A stretch of DNA of 64,000 bases. It comes from Trichinella spiralis (Eukaryota > Nematoda > Enoplea > Trichinellida > Trichinellidae). Each line of letters begins with the position of its first letter. Positions within the stretch are counted from its first letter, which is position 1. The position numbers and the translations under genes are program-made. Below the pieces are notes generated by a model, which had not been told where the DNA came from, did no database searches, and saw nothing but the letters and a program-made list of their open reading frames with translations. Below, piece after piece: positions 25,156-38,049 of this stretch. The stretch is from contig CM012955.1 of assembly GCA_000181795.3 (NCBI GenBank), positions 6,845,523-6,909,522 on the forward strand, given 5' to 3'.

Positions 25156-25975
25156 ATGTCAAACAAGAAGAAAAATATGCGAGCAGTTCTTCAACATGCC
25201 GGAAGTCTTCATGAACGACTTTCTTCTATAATGGATAATACATGCGTGGGTGAAGAAGATAAAAATGAAAATTGTCGGTCATTGCTTACAAATCATATCA
25301 AAAGTGATGACATCAAATTCACCGAAAAAGATGTTTTGATGTCCGTTAATTGCGAACGTTTTCATTCGAAAAGTAAATCAGGTTATACTTGTAAGTAGCA
25401 ATTTCATTATTGTTGGTATTTAATGAGTAAATAACTTGCATGTGAAAATTATATCTAGTTAAATATTTGGATTAAAAAAAGCACCATAATGCTTCATGGT
25501 TGATAAAGTGATCGATTGTATTATTTATATGTAGTGTTTTTTTTAATTTGCATCATTTTATTTGTATGTTTCAGCAGATACAAATTCCGGTCCATTTCCA
25601 AGCAGTTCATTAAATGCGGTAAAATATTTATTTTTCAAATGATAAATTGCTATTGAAGTAATGTAATTTCTTTAGTCTTCATCGACAGCAGTCGATCCGT
25701 TGTCAGTTCCAAGTAAATAATTGTTTCTATATGGAGAAGTTGGAAAAAACTATTTCCATTAGCATGTATTGATGATAGTTTTGTTTGTATTTTCAACAGC
25801 AATTCGACCATTGGCAACTTACGAATACGGATGTCCAGGTTTCAAACATGATCCAGTCAGTCGTTACAATCTTTACGCTGAAGAGTGGAAAAAATTTCCA
25901 CCTCCTGGAGAGAAGAAGCACTTGACGCTTCGGTGGAAAATACGCGAAAAGATGTCGAAATGTGATCTTCCTTAA
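25156..25975 (+). CDS. HYLS1: HYLS1-like centriole/cilium protein
   Basis: Four phase-checked exons (25156-25390, 25575-25618, 25676-25712, 25800-25975) encode 163 residues. The C-terminal part carries the feature I use for the call: TIRPLATYEYGCPGFKHDPV, then SRYNLYAEEWKKFPPPGEKK and LRWKIREKM. This resembles the conserved C-terminal HYLS1 box (DPVxRYxxYxxxWxxFxxPGE...LRWxIREqM). In animals HYLS1 sits in the outer centriole wall and is needed for cilium formation. The N-terminal part is polar and low in similarity, and the protein is shorter than HYLS1 of human (299 aa) or C. elegans, so an upstream exon may be missing. Recognition rests on the one C-terminal motif. Confidence 0.65.
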
Positions 25976-26169
25976 TCATAAATACTTCAACTACTAATTC
26001 AGGGATGAAAATTATTTTGTTAATTATTATTATCAATTTTAAACAAATGAATAGACAGGCGCGTAATGCTATTTGATAATTCATTCATCTGTATAGTAGT
26101 AGAATAGTGTGAATTTGTTGTTTTTGGAAATAAAAAAGTGAAGAATATTAAATTAAAATATTCTGACTG

Positions 26170-26648
26170 TTATCCATCCAGTTCAACAATTCGCTTTTCG
26201 TACTGCGTCACGTCAACCCCTTTGGCCTTTCCACGACGAATAGCATCTTTCAAAAGTTGGCGTTCGATTTGTTCCAACCTTTCCGCAGGGGATGAAACAT
26301 CCAATGCCATGTCCAAATCGTTCGGCTCTCTAGAAAATTTATTTTCCAACGGTGATGAAAAAAGCAGGAAAAGATAAATTTACACCTCAAACGTGCAAAG
26401 TAGACAAGAAATACAGTCAACGATATGGTGGCTGAGATGAATTCCACAATACGCACTTCTGAATCTTTGAACTGATACTCCGGAATAGTGATCGGTGGAG
26501 AACGACCGTGGCGTCGGTGAAAAGCTGGCGTTTCGGAAAATTTCAAAGGTGTGTCATTTTTAGAACAAAACCTGCGAAGAACAACTGCCACCAAACGTAA
26601 GTTCAACATCATCCCTTGTGAACGGACAAGAAGAGATTTGAATGACAT
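26170..26648 (-). CDS. Small mitochondrial-type membrane protein, unrecognised
   Basis: Two phase-checked exons (26386-26648 and 26170-26329) give 140 residues. The N-terminus is basic and hydroxylated without early acidic residues (MSFKSLLVRSQGMMLNLRLV, then VLRRFCSK), suggesting a mitochondrial presequence. One predicted membrane span (about residues 70-86, IVEFISATISLTVFLVYFA) is followed by a charged helical tail (RLEQIERQLLKDAIRRGKAK, then YEKRIVELDG). The layout resembles small inner-membrane assembly factors, but I cannot name the family. Its 3' end converges on the HYLS1-like gene with a 194-bp gap. Confidence 0.6.
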
Positions 26649-29340
26649 CCCAAATTCAAATATCCACTTGAGTTCACTTTGTTATACCATACATATATGT
26701 ATATATCTTAAAACGAATGAAAACAAAAAAGTTTGACATCAAACAAATAAAATTTGAAAAGTGTCGCGCAATCAAATATCAGCAAGCTGTTAGCTTGTTG
26801 AATCAACTTGAAAATTAACACCTTTAATCGTTTCTTGAAAATTCTTGAACACTTGCAGCAATTCTTACACAACTGTCAATAAATAAAATATTTTGCAAAA
26901 TTTACAACACTGATTTAAGCAAATTCAACCAATTTTATTACGTAAAATGACACTGTTGAACATTCTGCAATGAAATTTTCATTCGATTTTGTCCATCGAC
27001 AGTTTCAACTGAAATTTCTTATGCATTATTCCTTTTTTACAAACTGTTAACCTTTGCTGTTTTAAAATCAAGCAAGAGAATGACATACGATAATATAATG
27101 TTCTTAAAATGGAAACGTTCGTTATAATAATAAAAATACTCTTTTCAGAGCATCGGAAAATCATGCGATAAGCTGTTATTAACTTCCCTTAAAAAAATAT
27201 TTTTTAACTATTGTGAATATTTAAGTTAATAATCACTTTTACATAATTAACCACACCTTTACGTTGAGATGTTTAATAAAATCAATTTTAAACTGATCTT
27301 TTCCTATTTTGACATATTAAAAGCCCAACTTGTAAAGAGTTCTGTCTTTTGGAATCAAATCTACATCATTTCAACAAAACAATAAATTGCATACCTCTAA
27401 TAGATTGTAATAAAATTAAAATAATTTTCAAACTGTATTTATTCATTTCAACTCAAGGAACTATTATAATAAATAAATTATAAAACAAATACTAAATCAG
27501 TATAAAAGCAGCTGAAATGGAAGTGCACACATCAATTCATGTCATTAACACTTTGCATTGAAAAAACTTTCTAGCGCCATAATTCAGAAAATTTAACATA
27601 AAATTACTTCAACTGCATTTCACTCTATTGTATATAAAATAGTAGAAATTTGTAGAAAAATTCACTTTACAAAAACTAACATAACTACAGTAATTATAAG
27701 CGCATGTAGGTGCAAATGTTGGAAACGCTTGAATCAGTAACAAAATTAACGCAAAACAGCTAAACACATAAATAAATATTTCTTAAATAAATAATTTAAT
27801 CTTTTAAATAAATTATTTTAGTTTCAACAAAAACTGCACTAAGAAATTGCTGATGAAGCAAATGTGAACACTTTTCATTTCTTGAACGGATGTGTTCGTA
27901 CTAATTACTCGATTCTGATTTAATCACTGAGCGTTATTTTAGAATAAATGACGCAATTCATATTTATAATTAAAAATTAAAACTTATTTTTTACAGTAGA
28001 CTTTCTCAAAATACAGAAGAACTGCAATAAGAAAAAGAAAATAATACTGCTGTATAGTTTTTAAAAATTTAGAAAGCATGCTTTTGTTTGCTTTTCATTT
28101 GCACCTATTTAATTAGCATACTATGTTAACTTTCATGATCTTCCAGTTCCTTGTTTTACATTTGATGAATTACCAAAGTCAAAGTCATTGATTTGATTAT
28201 AAATTAAAGTAAATTACACAAGTAAAAGTAATTTAAATATAAAAAATCACTAAATTGCTACAATAAATCATTTTGAAAACAGAAATGTATGAAACTGAAT
28301 AACCGTGGATCATAAAAGAGAGAACTAACCGCCGCTTAAAATGAAAATTCAAAACCTATGCCAGATGGCCGAATAACGAAAGTTGGCGTCATTAAGGAAC
28401 CAAAAAGAATGTGCTTGCTCGAAAAATAGCAGCTGATTATAAGCTTTATTTGCAGCACTTGTTAAAGAACCGGAGTAATTCAGCATACTTATAACAAATT
28501 ATATAGATTAGATATATCTGTTATTTTATTTATCTATGCTGCCAACATGAATTTGATAAACCTTAATTCATTTTACAGCATTATTTATATCAGGAGCAGT
28601 AGATAGCCATTAATTTACTTTATATCATTATTTATATAATTATATTTGTTTGAACGAAAATTCCAATTGCTTTCCAGTAACAGTGCTTTAGCATGGCAAA
28701 GAATTGTTCAACAAAGCCAATGAAAGTATATTTATAAGCTGAAGCACCAGTCTGACGTTCTTTGCACCTTCGATCTTTTCTTGTTTTGGTGCCCTTGGCC
28801 ATGCAAATCATAAATGCGTAGGCTATGAAATGGACTAGTAACCACGATTCACAAATACCAAAACAGTCTGCTCCAGAATATGTTGCTCAAGCATGCTGAT
28901 CTGTATTGAAAAATATTTCATATTTATATTTTTTCTTTTATTTTATTATAATCTTCTTGATTTCAAGCATCTCTATTCGACTTGAAGACTATTTTTTGAA
29001 TCACTTTTAATATTTTAAAATTGATTTTATAATTATTAATAATTAACAAAATTTGTCTCTTGCTATTTAATAAATGAAATATTTGATGCTCATTATTTTT
29101 GCTTTAATGTCAAAGTCGAATAATGCTAGGTGGATGATGTCTGTTTTTTATGCAAATCAACATTGTCTTTGGTCTTTGAATTATCTTTTCAATAGTTAAG
29201 ACAGTTGTTTGGCTGACTAAAGTAACTGTTAATTATTTAAAAATGTCTAGTGTTTCTACCAAAAAGTTATTTTAATTTTATCTGTAACGTTGTTTTATTT
29301 CAGTTTTTCTTTTCTTAATTTTCAAACAAGGCTGGCGTAT
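26649..29340. other. Long non-coding AT-rich interval
   Basis: About 2.7 kb without a convincing open frame; homopolymer A/T and TAAATAAA-type runs dominate. The only frames above 60 codons have no recognisable residues and no splice context. No RNA gene recognised by eye. Confidence 0.4.
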
Positions 29341-30300
29341 CAGAAGATCGCCGGATGGCACGATTCTCTGGTGGACCAGCTGTAAGTTAGGCATTTAGCG
29401 CGGTACGCATGGCTAAGCCACAGACTTTGGAAGAGGCGTGCCGAATTGCTGAAAGGGCGGTACAAATTGACAGGGCTTTCAAACCCCAACAACACAGAGG
29501 AGCACCAGTCCCGAAGATGACTAGCCTTGACACGGAGAAAATTCTGGCAACATTCAGCTGAAAATTTACCAAAAATGGCATGAAAGAATAGTCGAATTTC
29601 AAGAGGTTGCGTGGGATATAGATGGTGAGCACGGGGCGTGCTCATTATAATAGGAAGGATAGTGCAACTGACGACGGAAGGCAGAGCACCTGCTATGTAT
29701 ATTATGTCACTATCACTGAGCCATTGCTCTCCTCCTATTAACCGCACCCCTTTTTGTTCTTTATCTGTAATACTCATCATATCCAGATGAACCATATTGT
29801 TTATATCACCGGTGGATGTGACACGACGCCTAATCCAGAGTATCCTCTGGGTCAGAAGGTCACGCCTGATGCCAGGTTAGACTACCTTTGAACAATGGCA
29901 CAAGAAGACGCCGGCATCCAGGCGGCTGAAAGACAAAGGAAAACGCGGAAAGATAAGAGCATCGAGAGTTGGCCCCCTTGGAGCGAGCGGGCAATCGCAG
30001 CTAATTAATGGCGCCAAGCGGTGTGCCGTGACCCAGAGGCAGGATGTATTAGCCGTGGCCATCCACCGGTGGTTAGGAGTGGGCAAAGTGGAGTTGTGAG
30101 CAGCGTGTGGCTTGTGTGAGTGTGCGCTGGTGTGTCTCGATGTCATTATAAATGAAAGCTGTGTATCAGGCTCTGAATATAACAAGAGACCGAGAAGAAC
30201 CGCACGGCACGGTTAGAAAGCGATGCCGTCCTGGGAAAAAGCAGCGGCGTGCAAGCCTTGGACGAGCAGGCCAGGGCGGCGCGTTACATGAATTTCAAAA
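29341..30300 (+). mobile_element. GC-rich retrotransposon-like island (gag-like fragment and LTR-like block)
   Basis: This kilobase has far higher GC content than the flanks and codes differently from host genes. On the plus strand, 29391-29561 reads AFSAVRMAKPQTLEEACRIA and continues for about 40 residues to a TGA; this resembles the gag segment of Ty3/gypsy-type elements (TLEEA..IAE). From about 29817 the sequence starts TGTGACACGACGCC, contains TATAAAT near 30146, and ends ..TTACA near 30288, which would fit an LTR bounded by TG..CA of about 470 bp. No target duplication, primer-binding site, second LTR or pol was found, so this is a remnant at best. The minus-strand frame at 29340-29795 is probably a shadow. 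Confidence 0.45.
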
Positions 30301-31435
30301 TTTGTCTATCATTCTGAATAGTGTTTTTATTTGATGACTGCCACGCTAATTAGTATTCAGGCACAGAATAAAACTAGCAGATAATTGAGAGTTTCACCAT
30401 TTATGCAAACTATACAATTTTGTGCACTTATTATATTACTTACATTTCACAATTTCAACACACGGAAGATATTTTTTCATATTCAATTGTACTGCAATTT
30501 CAGAGAGCAGAGACATAATGAGAAGTAGTTAGTCATGTGCTGAATTCCAATTTAAATTGAATTTTACAGTCTGTAGAGAAAGCAGCCTGTGCTATTAAAG
30601 GTATAGATAACAGATAAGCCATTTTTCAAAAAAATATAGCAAATAACAGAGTTACAGTGATGGACTAATTTCCATGGGAGTAAGAAAATATCAATCTTGC
30701 TTCAACTTGCATTTGTCAAAAACTGAAGCATTATTGAGATTATTCAAAGTTTGGTACACAATTTCTAAAGATTGCTGATTGAAGGCTGTTGATATTGTAA
30801 TTTTAAAAGTGTTTCCAACGCTAACAAAAAACATGCAGTACAATCAATTTCTATGTTATTAGAACGCTTGTTAGCTAATCTGTATTGAATTGAAAGTAAA
30901 CATTTTAGTTATTTCATTGGCCGACCAATATATATGAACATGCATTTTTCAATTTGCAATTTTATCTTGCCTAGTGTCGAATTTTATTGCGACCAAAAAT
31001 AACGATAAAATAACCACACTGCGCGTGAAATGCCGTCGATTATGCAAATTTAATTAAAATAAGCTTTTCTCTTTCAGCACTTGATTGTCATTTATTATTG
31101 TTTTTTCTTTTATTTTAATTTCAGACTAGCAGAGGCATTCAGCTCATACATTCTGTCTGGGTCGACTTTTTTTTGTCGCCACGGGCTGTCAATGCATTTG
31201 GCATAATGAGTTCCGCTAAATCGTTATTCTGTCAATTTGAATTTAAAAATTGATTGATCATGGAGATTAAATTTGTTTGAATTTTTTTCTTCAAATCAGA
31301 GGTTAAAATCATTGTCTTAAAAAAATGTTTTTTTTTCATATTTATATACATTTTGAAATAGCACGGTAACGACAATTCATCTGCTTTAGATAATTTTATT
31401 TAAAAAAATAAAAGAAAAAAATTGAATAAAAATTA
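30301..31435. other. Non-coding gap
   Basis: AT-rich sequence between the retroelement-like island and the stop codon of the receptor-like gene. No coding content, RNA gene or repeat recognised. Confidence 0.4.
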
Positions 31436-32755
31436 TTACAAATAAATATTGAATCTTTGAAATGATCGTAATAAATGAGATTTGTTCAAATTGTGAAAAC
31501 AAAATTCCACACAGAATACAAAAGTAGAAAAAACAAGTGATGAAATAAAACAAAAAACAGGTCCAGTGAAGCTAATCATGCTAATTGGTTCGGAACTGGA
31601 ATGAACACTCGCTATAAGCATTGGATTGTTGTGCACTTGCTTCACAGTATAACCACTAGTACGTTTTAATATTTCCGACGTAGCTGCATTCATCGATATC
31701 AGTGCTTTGTTGAATTGTTTTGCAAATTTAAAATCTTTCCTCCACAAATAGCTTACCGGAGAGCTGCGTACCAAATTGTCTGGTATACGCCATAACATGC
31801 TGCGATTCTCATATTCCATTGCATAAACATCAGCAAAAATGCTTCCTTTGACCATAACTGCGTTGTCATTTTTTATCAAACCATCCAACAGTGTAGAAGA
31901 TAATGAATTTTCAGCGACATAATAGCCATGCTTTTGTACAGCTTGCAAAATTAATTTTTGCGTTTCTTCTGGACCTTTCGGTATTACCTCTTTGTAATCT
32001 TTATGATAATGAATAAGTTTAAATTCTCCAGTAGAAAGTTTCAATGCAAGATCATTGATATCTTGAAACGGCGCATAATATGGACGTGGATAAAATAACG
32101 CTGCCCGAATGTAGGTAGTGTAAGCAACTTTCAACGCTGCCACAGCAAAAAATCCACAAACCCAAAACAGTGATCTGGGTGGAGCTTTGAAAAGACAAAA
32201 TGAACTGAACAGTTGCCCAGCGGCTGTTTGGAATGCATCGGATAATTTTCGGTCATACTTCACTACAGTCAACGCCAAGATGGAGCAAATGGAAATTAAT
32301 ACCAATATTAGCCATGTTTTTCCACGAAAAGGTGCAAAAGGATTGAAAGTTTCAGAACGTAATGTTGGCGCTTTTATCCAAAATGTTTGGCCATCCATCC
32401 ACACTGGCCAGCTGTATCCAAAATCTTCCATTCGATTTTTTTCCAAAGCGCACACGTTGCCTGTGATGTCAATTTCTCCACGTTGCAACATGCCACCAAG
32501 TGATGACCATCGGCTGGAATTTTTCTTCTTGCTGCCACATCCGATTGAATCAGTAGCAAAAATTTTCACTGTTAAATTCAACATTTCCGTTATTACTTCT
32601 AAAACTTCCAATTCAAAACCGCTGAAACAATTGGAAATGCCAAAACACTCTGGGTGCATCATGAACCAAGGTGCAACACCAACTCTGAGAACACTGCTGC
32701 TATCTTCCATAGTAGAAATGCTTCGTGAAAATTGGAAACACAATATTCTGAGCAA
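31436..32755 (-). CDS. Atypical ionotropic glutamate-receptor-like protein, intronless
   Basis: 439 residues in one exon. Order of parts: S1 ligand-binding half (APWFMMHPECFGISNCFSGF, then GEIDITGNVCALEKNRMEDF), M1 (about TWLILVLISICSILALTVV), a re-entrant pore-like segment (FQTAAGQLFSSFCLFKAP), M3 (FWVCGFFAVAALKVAYTTYI), the S2 half, M4 (ISFTGPVFCFISSLVFSTFV) and a short tail. There is no amino-terminal (ATD) domain, so the architecture is IR- or kainate-core-like. In S1, the Arg that holds the ligand alpha-carboxyl aligns and is kept, but the paired Thr is Ala. In S2, the acidic amine contact appears absent (VMVKGS). The M3 SYTANLAAF signature is degenerate (AYTTYIRAALF). Probable membrane receptor or channel with a non-glutamate ligand; the function is inference. 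Confidence 0.75.
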   Translation of the reverse strand: MLRILCFQFSRSISTMEDSSSVLRVGVAPWFMMHPECFGISNCFSGFELEVLEVITEMLNLTVKIFATDSIGCGSKKKNSSRWSSLGGMLQRGEIDITGNVCALEKNRMEDFGYSWPVWMDGQTFWIKAPTLRSETFNPFAPFRGKTWLILVLISICSILALTVVKYDRKLSDAFQTAAGQLFSSFCLFKAPPRSLFWVCGFFAVAALKVAYTTYIRAALFYPRPYYAPFQDINDLALKLSTGEFKLIHYHKDYKEVIPKGPEETQKLILQAVQKHGYYVAENSLSSTLLDGLIKNDNAVMVKGSIFADVYAMEYENRSMLWRIPDNLVRSSPVSYLWRKDFKFAKQFNKALISMNAATSEILKRTSGYTVKQVHNNPMLIASVHSSSEPISMISFTGPVFCFISSLVFSTFVFCVEFCFHNLNKSHLLRSFQRFNIYL

Positions 32756-35700
32756 ATTATATTCTGCTTACATTACATAATTTATATTGTCTTATGAATT
32801 TTTCATGAAATACACTACCTACATGCACTAGTCAATTTTAACATCGTCAACAAATCTATTCACGACACAACAAATACATGTATACGCTGATGAAAATTTA
32901 TTCACCCATTTCCACCATTAGTGAACAATAGAATATCATCCAGACATCATAAAAAAACGCACACACATACACACACAAACCAGAAATTCTGCATGAAATA
33001 CTTGAAATTCTATTTCACAGTTGTCATTTAAAATTATTTTTTTAAACTTTGAACAAATGCTAAATTAATTTATCATAGGTTTGATCAAATTCCAGAATTA
33101 GAAAATAATAACATTTAAACTTTAATAACAGTCCATAAAATATTGTAATTAAAAATAATTATTGTATTCAAAGCACAAATAGAGATGAAATGCAAAAGCT
33201 GTTCTCAATAAATAAATTTGATCGCGATATTTTCATATAAATTATGCTTCAAGTGTTTTATGCAGTCACATAAATACAGTTCTATTAAAATCTGGATACA
33301 AATTTTAAAATTTAAGCACTTACAAATAATTTTCATTTATTAAACATTAAGCTACAAACTCATTGAACTATAGGAAACCTTGGCAAAAACAAAAATACAG
33401 ATGCATTATTTCTTTTAATTTTATTCCAAATATGATTTATTTTAAATATATTCATAAAAAATAATATTCTTTTCGTTGTATTACGCAGCATTTTATCATC
33501 ACTACTAATTGTAAAAGTACACTGTTTGAAAATGATTACTTCATAGAATAAAAATTCAAACTACCATAATATCTGTGGTGTTATTTCTATGAATACAATT
33601 TTATAAAATCGCAACAATATAATGAACAAGGTAGAATGTATAGATCAATTTTGGCACATAAAAGATGTTTGTGCATTCTGCAAATGGGCAAGCCACACTG
33701 CAGGCTGACTTGAAGCTTAAGCATTGCGGGAAAACTTGAGAGCATTATTAAAACAATGGCATAAAACTGCAAAGCTGCTGTGCATTCATTGTTCAACCGC
33801 TTAAATATTGTGCATTTACACGTATTCTATACAACGACAACAATCAATCCAATCATTCATTAATAAAGTGAAATACAATGCTTCATCGTTAATGAATATA
33901 ACTATTCGTGTAAATTATACATTGCAGTAAAAATAATTAAATAAAAATAGAAATAATAACTGTAGATGTAAGCGACTGAAACAAGCTATAAATAAATATA
34001 CAAATAGTATAAACACGAAATTACAAAAAAAAGAAGTGCAATGGCAGATATAATTGCTGGTCTATCAAGCACAAATATTTTGTAATTTTTTCCCATTAAA
34101 AGTTTCATTGAAAATTTCGTAATAATAATTGTAAATATTATAACAATTCTATATAAAATATAATCTATATATATAATATAAAAGAATATTCATGAGCAAA
34201 TGTAACATTGCGTGTTTAACAATATAATGTTTTATGTGCATAAATAATTTTGGCTATTTATATTTCAAGTGCAAACTTTTCACTATCATAAACAGCAAAG
34301 AAACTATTATTATAGAGCTGAAAATATTTCTTATCAAAATTACATCATTCTGTGAAATTCAAAATCTTTTTAAATACAGCAAACTCCGGAAATATTTTTC
34401 TCCAAAAGAAATAATTAAATACAATGACCTGCTCCTAATTCACTTTAAAATATTATAATAACACAAGCAGCATCATTTTCACTTTTCACATTGAAAAGAA
34501 AAATACTATTCAATCATTAAAGCAAAATTCAGTTTTTTTATTAAACAAACAAAAACGGAATTATTTTATTATTAGTTTAATTTAAAAATAGTTTTCCAAG
34601 ACGAAACGGCCTGTAAAAATATTTTTTAAGTTTCTTAAAAATGTAATTCAAAAAATTCGTTCAACGAAATAATATACAGTGGTTAAACAAAAGGAATATT
34701 AGAACGGTAATGTAAAAATTTTTTAAATACAATAAATAAATTTATAAACAACTGTGACAATATGTGATTAGTGAATTTATTGTTAATATTGATGCTGAAT
34801 GCATTCATTGTTCTCTATTTGAAATTTTTCACAATATCAATCAACATAATAATATACAAAAAAAAGAATTTCATAAAATTATTGTATAGAATGAAAAAAT
34901 ATTGTTTGATATTAAATCTTGCGTTCACTTTTGTATAAAAAGTACAGTTTGATTAATTAATTAAACTGGATAGAAGTCGGAAAACAGAATTTCATGAGCA
35001 AAAGCTGAAATGATCATATCAGCTCCGCGTTTAGTATAGAAAATAACATATATATACGTAGGATGTAAGCAAATGCGACGAGACGGCATGTAAAACAGCG
35101 CTAAATACACTGCAAATTTATTCCCTATTATTTAAGATGACAGCTTCGCTGTTACAAGCAATGAAAAGTTTGCCGTGAGAAATGAGAAAATATTACGCCC
35201 GCGACATGGACACACAATGCTGCTTGCACAACAACGGAACTGAGTGCACCCTGTTTGCACACCTGTGACGAAGGCAGCTTGTTCACACCGACAGATTCGA
35301 CGCAAACAATGATCAAATAAATTCCAAATTTTACGTCAAACAGCAAACAGAAGCACATGGCCAATATTGTCCAATTTCGATCAGACGGGCCAGCATTTGC
35401 CTGATACCGTCGTCTCTGATATCACACTATCAATGTAAGCTTGTTATTCAAATGAACAAAGTAGAATTTGAATTGTGAAAAGCATTTCAACTGACGTCAA
35501 CTAATTTTCAACGTCGTTCAACAATTTCAATCGTAAATTGTCATTCTTGAACCGCCAACAATAGATTAAAACTTGAAAGTCAATAACAAGTAGTACAGTA
35601 TATCAGCTAAAGATTGTTGAAAGAACTGCTGCTGAGAGGAGAAGAGAAAAATGAAATTTTCAATAGATTAATTTTAAAAAAATTTTTATTTAAAAAGAAT

Positions 35701-35934
35701 TATTTTTAAGTAATTAAAATTTGTATAATAAATGTATTACAAGAACGCGTTGAAGTCGTGTAATGTCAACAAAGAAAAATGATAAAAATAATGTTATGAT
35801 GTTGTAAGTTGTGTTGAAAGGGAGAAAATGTGATTATAAAATTGAGCATGAATGGACAGATGTTGGAAGATCAAAGGCAAAAAAAAAAGATTAATATTTT
35901 GGAAATTTGATGTCGGTAGTGTTGTTGTACGGTC

Positions 35935-36330
35935 GTGGCAGCTTCGGGCGTGGGATTTTCCTACTGTAAGAAATTGTAGAGCCCAAAATGAAACGTTTCG
36001 ACGTGAGGTCGGCAAATATTGCGCACCGAGGTCAGAGAATTTTCCTGCTTGTGTGGTGTTTGCATAATGATCACGTTTGGGCGTTGTTCGACAGTTGGGG
36101 TTGATTTGGCATAATAAAACAATGATTGAAGCGTAATTCGCGCGGCCCCAGTGCAGGCCGAGCTCTATCTTTTTGTGTTTGTTCAATAGCGATATGTCAT
36201 CGACAGGATGAAATCGATCAATTTGACAAGCTAAAAACGGCACACACTTGACCCAAAGAAAAAGAGCCGCGGCCGTGACCGTGACACGGCACAAGATTGG
36301 CCGCGTTGAGTGGAGCCAATTTTCACAATT
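35935..36330. promoter_or_regulatory. GC-richer block with nuclear-receptor-type half sites
   Basis: Within AT-rich DNA this block contains AGGTCG (36006) and AGGTCA (36029) in the same orientation. It also has an octamer-like TTTGCATAAT (about 36059), TTGACCCAAAG (about 36248) and a repeated CGTGAC (about 36273-36285). Such density would fit an enhancer, but all are short motifs found by eye and the function is inference. Confidence 0.25.
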
Positions 36331-38049
36331 TCAGCTTAACATCAAACACTAGCAATGATGAACATCAGAAATGACGCCACTTGGGTCGAAGCCGGGTCAT
36401 CTTAAGAATAGAAAAGCATCAAATTGTAAAGTAGACGCCAACCGTTCATTGTCATATTCACGACAATGCCATAAAAAAATGCTCGATCAAAAATCCATTT
36501 ACAATAATATAATAGGCGGGGATAGATGATGTGAAGATAAGAATATTGGTCAACTATGAACACACCCACGTCTTTTTCCAAGATATGCATGCCATTACGG
36601 ATGTGACGTAAATGCAAGTATTTTTTCCATTGAAAACAAAAAGAGGAAAAAAATGTGAAAAAAAATCCCGTATTATAATAATCGCCTTGATGCCTCTCTT
36701 TGGGCATTAAGTGAATGAAGAAGGAGAAAAAAAATTAATAGTAATAATAATAATAATATGATTTTTTTCAATGTAAGAATATTTTTATGGAAAATTTACT
36801 TGCCGTTAACTTCACTTTTTCAATAATTGTCGTTGTTGTTCAACGGAAGTGAAAAACCAAAAAGAAAGCAGAAAACTTCTCTTTCTGTAATATTTTTGAA
36901 AATCGAGACGATCGTTTCATATATACAAATTTGATCTCACTTTTGATCATTTTTCTCTTACGGTAGAATAGTTTACAATTGAATGTTTTGGGGGGGAAGA
37001 GAAAAAAGAAAGACAAAACAACTAACTGTTTATTACGCACAAAATGCATTGCCATTCATCGATGAAAATCAATAACATTAAAAGTGATAATAACAAAAAA
37101 TTCATAATAGATAAGACGAAAAGAAATATAGAATATTTATTTTGCGTTTCTTTTGCATCAATTGATCAACACCAACTGTTGTAAATTTTAAAATTTCTCT
37201 AAAAATTAATATTAAAAGAAAAGAATTTTTTTGAATAATTTTTCATCAATCGGTTAGGATTGATCCGAAAAATACAAAAAGCATACATTGATTTGTAATC
37301 AATGTTTGTTTTGCAAAAATTTAAAAAATTTTTATTAAAAAAATAATTTCTAATAAATTATTGAAGATATAATGTAAATTATCATTTGGGTTCAGTTGTT
37401 GAAAATTAAATATTTGCATTAATTTGTATGTGAAGAAGGGAAGATTACAACACGCGTTAGTTGAGCGTCAATTCAACAATGCGCAGCTTTACTACGAAAA
37501 GCATGCTAAAAGCAAAGAATATTATTGTGCACATAACGATAATAATAAGAATAATAATAATGAAATGAAAACGATAATTCTCTAGTCAATAGTGAACGAT
37601 TTGTTTGTTTGCTTGACCCGGTCAGTCGCTGATACGTAGAAAAATTGTCAGAGAATATGCCAAATATTATCAACTGATATGTATAATGCATATTCAAATA
37701 TGAATTGAAAAAAATCATTCAAGTATCGCATTTATCTATATAACATGCAAATACAAATAAGCAAATAAATTAGTATATATACATTTATTTATTTATTCTT
37801 GTGTAGAGTTATGTTATTTTCTTTTTTTCCAATTATTTTTTACATAGCAAATTTTTATTTTAACACATTTTCATTGTATTCAGCAAAGCACGCATGAAAT
37901 GATCAATATGTAAAGCTTACACGGAATGAATTTATGAAAAATATTAAAAGTAAATATTGGAGAAAAAAATTTTTTAAATAATTAGTAAAGAAGTTGACAA
38001 AAAAATAAAATAAAAATTTTCTATAATGAACAAGTTTTAATTTTGAAAG

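Noticed and set aside
29340..29795. 151-codon minus-strand frame
   Set aside because: Lies opposite the gag-like plus-strand reading, which resembles a known family; this strand does not.
32187..32780. 197-codon plus-strand frame
   Set aside because: Exactly antisense to the receptor-like gene; composition follows from the complement of membrane segments, with no domain of its own.
35794..36294. 166-codon minus-strand frame
   Set aside because: No recognisable motif, no splice context and irregular composition; more likely chance openness in a GC-richer block.
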